Source: Chloroflexota bacterium
GTDB lineage: Bacteria > Chloroflexota > Anaerolineae > Aggregatilineales > Phototrophicaceae
Direction: 5' to 3'
DNA: 36,154 nucleotides
NCBI GenBank assembly: GCA_026707225.1
Contig: JAPOXG010000083.1
Location: forward strand, 1-36,154
The notes under the pieces were generated by a model. The model was not told where the DNA came from, did not search any database, and saw nothing but the letters and a program-made list of their open reading frames with translations. This document shows positions 32,477-36,154 of this stretch, piece after piece (position 1 is the stretch's first letter; each line of letters begins with the position of its first letter). The position numbers were made by a program, and so were the translations under genes.

Positions 32477-32516
32477 GGCGACGCTTGCTGCGCATAGTCA
32501 CGGCAGGACTGTCGCC
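32477..32516 (+). other. Intergenic hairpin
   Basis: GGCGAC (32477-32482), directly after the stop, pairs with GTCGCC (32511-32516), and AGTC/GACT form an inner hairpin. There is no T-run. It may stabilise the 3' end of the upstream message or be a decayed repeat. Confidence 0.35.
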
Positions 32517-32584
32517 CTAATCCCGCCCGCCAGCGCGAAACACAAGGTTGCCTGAATGTGCGGAAATTCTGCGAAGGACCAAAT

Positions 32585-33964
32585 ATGAGCGAAACATTTG
32601 TCGGCATTCAAATCGGCGCGATCAGCTTTATTGACGAGGGAGTCGAAGAAGTTCTTGACATCCTGCAAGAGAAAGCGGGCGTCAACGCGCTGCTAATTTC
32701 GGCGCTGAGCTGGAGCATCGGCAATGCAGGGCGCGCCGCCTTCGGCTTCCCCGATCACGGCGAGCAGGAAGCGGACAATCTGCGTGGCGGCGCCTTCTTC
32801 GCGCCGGATCCGCGCTATTATCGCCAGACCTTCATGAAGCAATTTGCCGCGCCCGATGAGCTGTATGAGGGCTTCGATACGCTGGCTGATGTCATACCGG
32901 CGGCGCGCCTGCGCGGCCTGGATGTTTACACCTACTATTGCGAGACATCAAGCTCGGCCATCCGCTCCATTTGGCAGCCGGGCTTTCAGCATTTTCTCGA
33001 TCGCGATCATCGCGGCAGGATGGCGACGCGTCCCTCGCTGCTGAATCCGGATTACAAGGCATTTTGGCATTCCGTATTCGCCGATTGGCTGAACAACCAT
33101 GATCTGCGCGGCATCATGTGGGGGATCGAGCGACAGAGCCCGCTGATGGACATCTTCCGCGGCGACAGCTCGACCGGCTTTGATGAATATTATGTGGCCG
33201 AGGCGCGGGCCCGCAATATCGACATCGAGCGTGCCATCAGCGGCTACTGCGCGATAGACGACTTGCTGCGGCAGGTGCGCGGCGGCGACCGGCCCAAAGA
33301 AGGCGTCTTCGTATTGCTGTTGCGTCAATTGCTGCGTTATCCCGAAGTCCTGCTCTGGGAGAAGATGTGGCTGGAATCTCATCAGGCCCTTTACCGCGAG
33401 CTGTACGGTCTGGTGAAATTCTACGACCCGAGCTACGAATTTGGCATTGGTATCTGGCAAGTGATCAACACCTACAACCCCTACTTAAGAGCGCAATACG
33501 ATCAATCGGAGTACGCGCCCAATGCCGATTGGTTCAAGCCGGTGCTATATCATACGCCGGCCGGGGCGCGCTTCGCTGAATTTGCCGCCTCCTGGGGGGC
33601 GGGCGCGCTGGCTGATGCCTCGCCCGATGGCGCCTATGACGCGCTGGCGACCGTACTTGGACTCGAAGAATTCGCTGCGCCGCGGACGGAGGGACCGATG
33701 GCGGGCTTCAAGCCGGCCTACGTCAAGGAATGGACCGCGCGCCTGATCGAGGAGACGGGAAAGCCCGTCTACCCCGGGATCGGCGTCGGCGTTGGGCATC
33801 ATGGCAAAAGCAAAGAAATCACACCGCAAGAAATCCGCGACGGCGTTCACGCGGGCTTTGATGGCGGCGCGAGCGGCGTCATGATCTCGCGCAATTATTC
33901 GGAAGCGGAATTGCGCAATCTGACGGCTGTGGGCGATGCCCTGCGCGAACGCGGCTTGATATAG
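32585..33964 (+). CDS. Unrecognised 459-residue protein, probably TIM-barrel sugar enzyme
   Basis: I do not recognise the family. The chain begins ETFVGIQIGAISFIDEGVEE and looks like alternating strands and helices of a barrel. A segment TYYCETSSS, the stretch GIMWGIERQSPL and a final VMISRNYSEAELRNL would fit a glycosidase-like barrel of the type that models a lone sugar-binding pocket, with acidic residues at strand ends (Glu in YCETS, Glu in GIERQ). No signal peptide is present. AAGGA lies seven bases before the ATG at 32585; the frame is open from 32558 without such support. Its place between two Gfo/Idh genes suggests a part in the same sugar pathway. Confidence 0.75.
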   Translation: MSETFVGIQIGAISFIDEGVEEVLDILQEKAGVNALLISALSWSIGNAGRAAFGFPDHGEQEADNLRGGAFFAPDPRYYRQTFMKQFAAPDELYEGFDTLADVIPAARLRGLDVYTYYCETSSSAIRSIWQPGFQHFLDRDHRGRMATRPSLLNPDYKAFWHSVFADWLNNHDLRGIMWGIERQSPLMDIFRGDSSTGFDEYYVAEARARNIDIERAISGYCAIDDLLRQVRGGDRPKEGVFVLLLRQLLRYPEVLLWEKMWLESHQALYRELYGLVKFYDPSYEFGIGIWQVINTYNPYLRAQYDQSEYAPNADWFKPVLYHTPAGARFAEFAASWGAGALADASPDGAYDALATVLGLEEFAAPRTEGPMAGFKPAYVKEWTARLIEETGKPVYPGIGVGVGHHGKSKEITPQEIRDGVHAGFDGGASGVMISRNYSEAELRNLTAVGDALRERGLI

Positions 33965-33973
33965 GAGGTGGCG

Positions 33974-35041
33974 ATGACCATACGAGTGGGCATAATCGGC
34001 GCCAGTTTCGCGCGCGCGGCTTACCTGCCGGCGCTGCGGACCATCGACGATGTGGAGTTGCTGGCGATCGCAAGCGCTCGGCTATTCAGCGCTCAGTCGG
34101 CCGCCGACCAGTTCGGTATCCCCCACGTCTATGACGACTGGCGGCGCATGCTCGGCGAGCGCCAATTCGACCTGGTCTGCATCGCGACGCCGACCGTGTT
34201 CCACGCGCCGATGACGCTGGCGGCGCTGAAGGCGGGCGCGCACGTGCTCTGCGAAAAGCCGATGGCGATGAATCGGTACGAATCGGCCGCGATGCTGGAA
34301 ATGGCTGAGGCGGCGGGGCTGCTGCATATCATCGGCCACGAACTGCGCTTCAACCCCAACCGCCGCAAGATCAAGTCTCTGATTGATAGCGATGCCATCG
34401 GAGATGTACGCTACCTGAACATCCATAACATCTCCCCCACATGGGGAGATCAAACATGGCGCCGGGCTGGTGACTGGTTGCTGCGCGAAGATATGGGCGG
34501 CGGACGGCTGGGCGCCAGCGGCTCGCATATGATTGACTTGATGCGCTTTTGGCTGGGTGATATCGGCGCCGTCAGCGGGCAGGTGGCGACCCTGACGCCC
34601 GAGCGCTTCGACAAGGAAACCGGCGCGCGTTGGATAGCGACGGCGGATGATCACTTCAGTTTTACGGCGGAGACGCGGAATGGCGCGCTGTGCTCGGTCA
34701 CCGTGAGTTTCAGCGGCCGCCACGGCAGCGGCAATCACGTGCAGATTTACGGCGCCGATGGCACGATCATGCTGGCGGAAAGCGACGAGAAGCTGTTGGT
34801 AGCGCTGGCTGGCGAGGAAATGCAAGACATGAGTTTGCGCGATCCCAATGCCGACCGGCCGGGCATCGGAACCGGGGTATGGAATGTTTCCTTCGTCGCT
34901 CTGATGGAGGAACTGACGGCGGCGATTCGCGAGAAACGTCAACTGGCTTGGGGCGCGACGTTTTCCGACGGCCATCAATGCCAAATCGCGTTGGACGCGC
35001 TGCGCCAGAGCAGCCGCGAGCGGCGCTGGGTGGCGCTGTAA
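33974..35041 (+). CDS. Gfo/Idh/MocA family oxidoreductase
   Basis: A 355-residue member of the same family, with VGIIGASFARAAYLPAL at the N-terminus, VLCEKPMAMN as signature and GASGSHMIDLMRFWLGD in the active-site region. AGGAGG at 33963-33968, five bases upstream, fixes the ATG at 33974 over the GTG at 33968, which the ribosome site itself covers. It begins nine bases after the preceding stop and ends the operon. Two oxidoreductases beside an epimerase fit an oxidise-epimerise-reduce scheme on a rare sugar. Confidence 0.89.
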   Translation: MTIRVGIIGASFARAAYLPALRTIDDVELLAIASARLFSAQSAADQFGIPHVYDDWRRMLGERQFDLVCIATPTVFHAPMTLAALKAGAHVLCEKPMAMNRYESAAMLEMAEAAGLLHIIGHELRFNPNRRKIKSLIDSDAIGDVRYLNIHNISPTWGDQTWRRAGDWLLREDMGGGRLGASGSHMIDLMRFWLGDIGAVSGQVATLTPERFDKETGARWIATADDHFSFTAETRNGALCSVTVSFSGRHGSGNHVQIYGADGTIMLAESDEKLLVALAGEEMQDMSLRDPNADRPGIGTGVWNVSFVALMEELTAAIREKRQLAWGATFSDGHQCQIALDALRQSSRERRWVAL

Positions 35042-35068
35042 GCGCATTTATGGTTGCGATTTCTGCCG

Positions 35069-35077
35069 TGCTATAAT
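35069..35077 (+). promoter_or_regulatory. Extended -10 element before Uma2 gene 1
   Basis: TGCTATAAT is a perfect -10 with the TGn extension, 31 bases before the start at 35109. No -35 of note is seen. Confidence 0.55.
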
Positions 35078-35108
35078 ATCCACACAGGATGTTGCGCGAG
35101 GAAGAATC

Positions 35109-35693
35109 ATGGTTATTGAACGCGTCCAAAAGATGAGCGTCGACGAATTCCTCGACTTCGCTGAAAGCAGTGAGGAGTGGTATGAATTCATTGATGGCGA
35201 GCCAATCAAGATGACAGGTGGGAAACTGAATCATTTTCGGCTTATCAACCGACTTCAGGTACTCCTTGCGAGTCGGCTCCCGGATTCCGAATACGAGGTG
35301 TTGGGCAGCGGCATGCTTGTTAGGGTAGGGGAAGCGAGCCTGGTGGCGCCCGATGTCAGCGTTGTTTGTGGCGAGCCGGAGACGGAAGCCGATACCCGCA
35401 TACTGCTAAATCCGATTCTAGTCGTCGAAGTCACATCGCCGTCTTCAATCGATCGTGACCGGGTCGTTAAGCGGAAATTCTACCAGTCGGTTGATTCGAT
35501 ACAAGCTTATTTGATCGTGGATCAACATCGCATGTTGGTCGAGCTTTATGCGCGCAGCGCAACCGGTTGGCATTTGCGGACATTCTCCCAGCCCGACGAA
35601 CAGATTCCACTGGAAGCGCTGAATTGCAGTCTGTCGTTGCGGGATATCTATCGCAACGTCGAATTTGAATCTGGAGAATCATCAAGCGAATGA
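35109..35693 (+). CDS. Uma2 family (DUF820) endonuclease-like protein, copy 1
   Basis: A 194-residue protein of the Uma2 family, which has a PD-(D/E)xK nuclease fold and is found in many copies in Chloroflexota and cyanobacteria; the function is unknown. Fold residues are seen: VAPDVSVV (Asp), LVVEVTSPSS (Glu) and the RDRVVKRKFYQSV...AYLIVD end. The start has GAGGAA upstream. A second copy follows at 35881 with almost identical first 43 residues and a different stretch in the middle. Confidence 0.85.
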   Translation: MVIERVQKMSVDEFLDFAESSEEWYEFIDGEPIKMTGGKLNHFRLINRLQVLLASRLPDSEYEVLGSGMLVRVGEASLVAPDVSVVCGEPETEADTRILLNPILVVEVTSPSSIDRDRVVKRKFYQSVDSIQAYLIVDQHRMLVELYARSATGWHLRTFSQPDEQIPLEALNCSLSLRDIYRNVEFESGESSSE

Positions 35694-35730
35694 AGCAGAT
35701 GGAAGCGCCCAATCGGTGAATTATAACCTT

Positions 35731-35770
35731 TCTAGCCCCATCCCCGGTGAAGCGTTAGGGCGGGGAGCTT
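35731..35770. repeat. GC-rich interspersed hairpin, copy 3 (inverted)
   Basis: TCTAGCCCCATCCCCGG...GGCGGGGAGC is the reverse form of the copy at 4995-5041. It lies between the two Uma2 genes. Confidence 0.5.
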
Positions 35771-35880
35771 AGCACATAGCCTATGTCTGTGAAATTTGCC
35801 ACTCCCTTGTGAGCCTGTTTCCCGATAGTTAGGTCCGCGGTAGTATTATTGTTTCAGATTGAGTTGCGCGAGGACGAATC

Positions 35881-36154
35881 ATGGTTATCGAACGCGTCCG
35901 CCAGATGAGCGTCGAGGAGTTTCTCGACTTCGCTGAAAGCAGTGAGGAGTGGTATGAATTCATTGACGGCGAGCCAATCAAGATGACCGGTGGGAAACTG
36001 AATCATTTTGACATCATCTCGAATATTCTGTTCGGATTCCGGCTCCTGCTGGCTGAAACAGATTGCCGGACGCTGCCGAACGGCATGCTTGTGAGAGTTG
36101 GGGAAGCGAGCCTGGTGGCGCCCGATGTCAGCGTTGTTTGTGGCGAGCCGGAGA
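35881..36154 (+). CDS. Uma2 family protein, copy 2 (cut by window end)
   Basis: The first 91 residues are visible. Residues 1-43 and 67-91 match copy 1 at all but a few positions, also at DNA level and including the upstream TTGCGCGAGGA. Residues 44-66 differ completely (HFDIISNILFGF against HFRLINRLQVLL). The end of the gene, with the catalytic Glu, lies outside. A possible -10 TATTAT is at 35844-35849. Confidence 0.85.
   Translation, partial: MVIERVRQMSVEEFLDFAESSEEWYEFIDGEPIKMTGGKLNHFDIISNILFGFRLLLAETDCRTLPNGMLVRVGEASLVAPDVSVVCGEPE

Noticed and set aside
1..36154. tRNA, rRNA, riboswitch or CRISPR array
   Set aside because: No cloverleaf, conserved rRNA stretch, riboswitch core or regularly spaced repeat array was recognised by eye; a covariance-model scan would be more sensitive.

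Overview
The window is GC-rich bacterial DNA of accessory, mostly catabolic character. No rRNA, tRNA, CRISPR array or intact transposase gene was seen. The best guess for the host is a Chloroflexota bacterium (Anaerolineae/Caldilineae type, perhaps free-living aquatic or host-associated). This is an inference. It rests on the Tat-exported sugar-binding protein, the Pro/Thr-linker plus LysM surface protein with a GAYE-type beta-helix end, the duplicated Uma2 genes, and several families of short intergenic palindromes of a kind common in that phylum.

Layout. 1-503 is non-coding, with palindromic repeats and a very good promoter. 504-6103 (+) is a sugar-uptake and processing operon: binding protein, a single-chain fused double permease, a xylose-isomerase-like TIM-barrel enzyme and a Gfo/Idh oxidoreductase. 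No ATPase gene is present. 6240-7266 (-) is a PIN-toxin/HTH-antitoxin pair. 7350-10394 (-) is one giant kinase-M23-aminotransferase fusion. 10646-13979 (+) holds a degenerate RecA-like protein and a secreted beta-helix/LysM protein. 14236-16891 (+) holds two tandem membrane glycosyltransferase paralogues, the second frameshifted at an 11-G run. 16839-20942 (-) encodes an SMP-30 lactonase, an enolase-superfamily sugar-acid dehydratase and a GH3 glycosidase. 21021-22703 (+) is a DNA methyltransferase fused to a nuclease-like domain. 22710-23877 (-) holds an SDR and a bacterial PH-domain protein. 24035-30266 (-) is a seven-gene, tightly packed operon: small conserved protein, nitroreductase, VOC protein, M20 hydrolase, allantoinase/dihydroorotase-like enzyme, amidohydrolase and DapA-like aldolase/lyase. 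30511-35041 (+) is a second sugar operon: NAD epimerase, Gfo/Idh, an unrecognised 459-aa protein and another Gfo/Idh. 35109-36154 (+) holds two tandem Uma2 nuclease-family genes, the last cut off by the window edge.

How the genes may work together. The two + strand sugar operons look like import and oxidation/epimerisation of unusual sugars or inositols. The glycosidase, lactonase, dehydratase, SDR and lyase on the - strand could form a non-phosphorylative sugar-acid route. The 24-30 kb operon carries several cyclic-amide/peptide hydrolases and could degrade N-heterocycles or modified amino acids. Substrates cannot be read from sequence alone.

The most notable signals are these: a possible ON/OFF poly-G switch in a glycosyltransferase; a RecA-like protein lacking the Walker A lysine whose promoter overlaps a LexA-like box; the methyltransferase-nuclease fusion; the permease and kinase-peptidase-aminotransferase fusions; a mosaic duplicated Uma2 gene; paired REP-like palindromes placed between genes of an operon; and a recurring extended -10 element (TGCTAnnnT).
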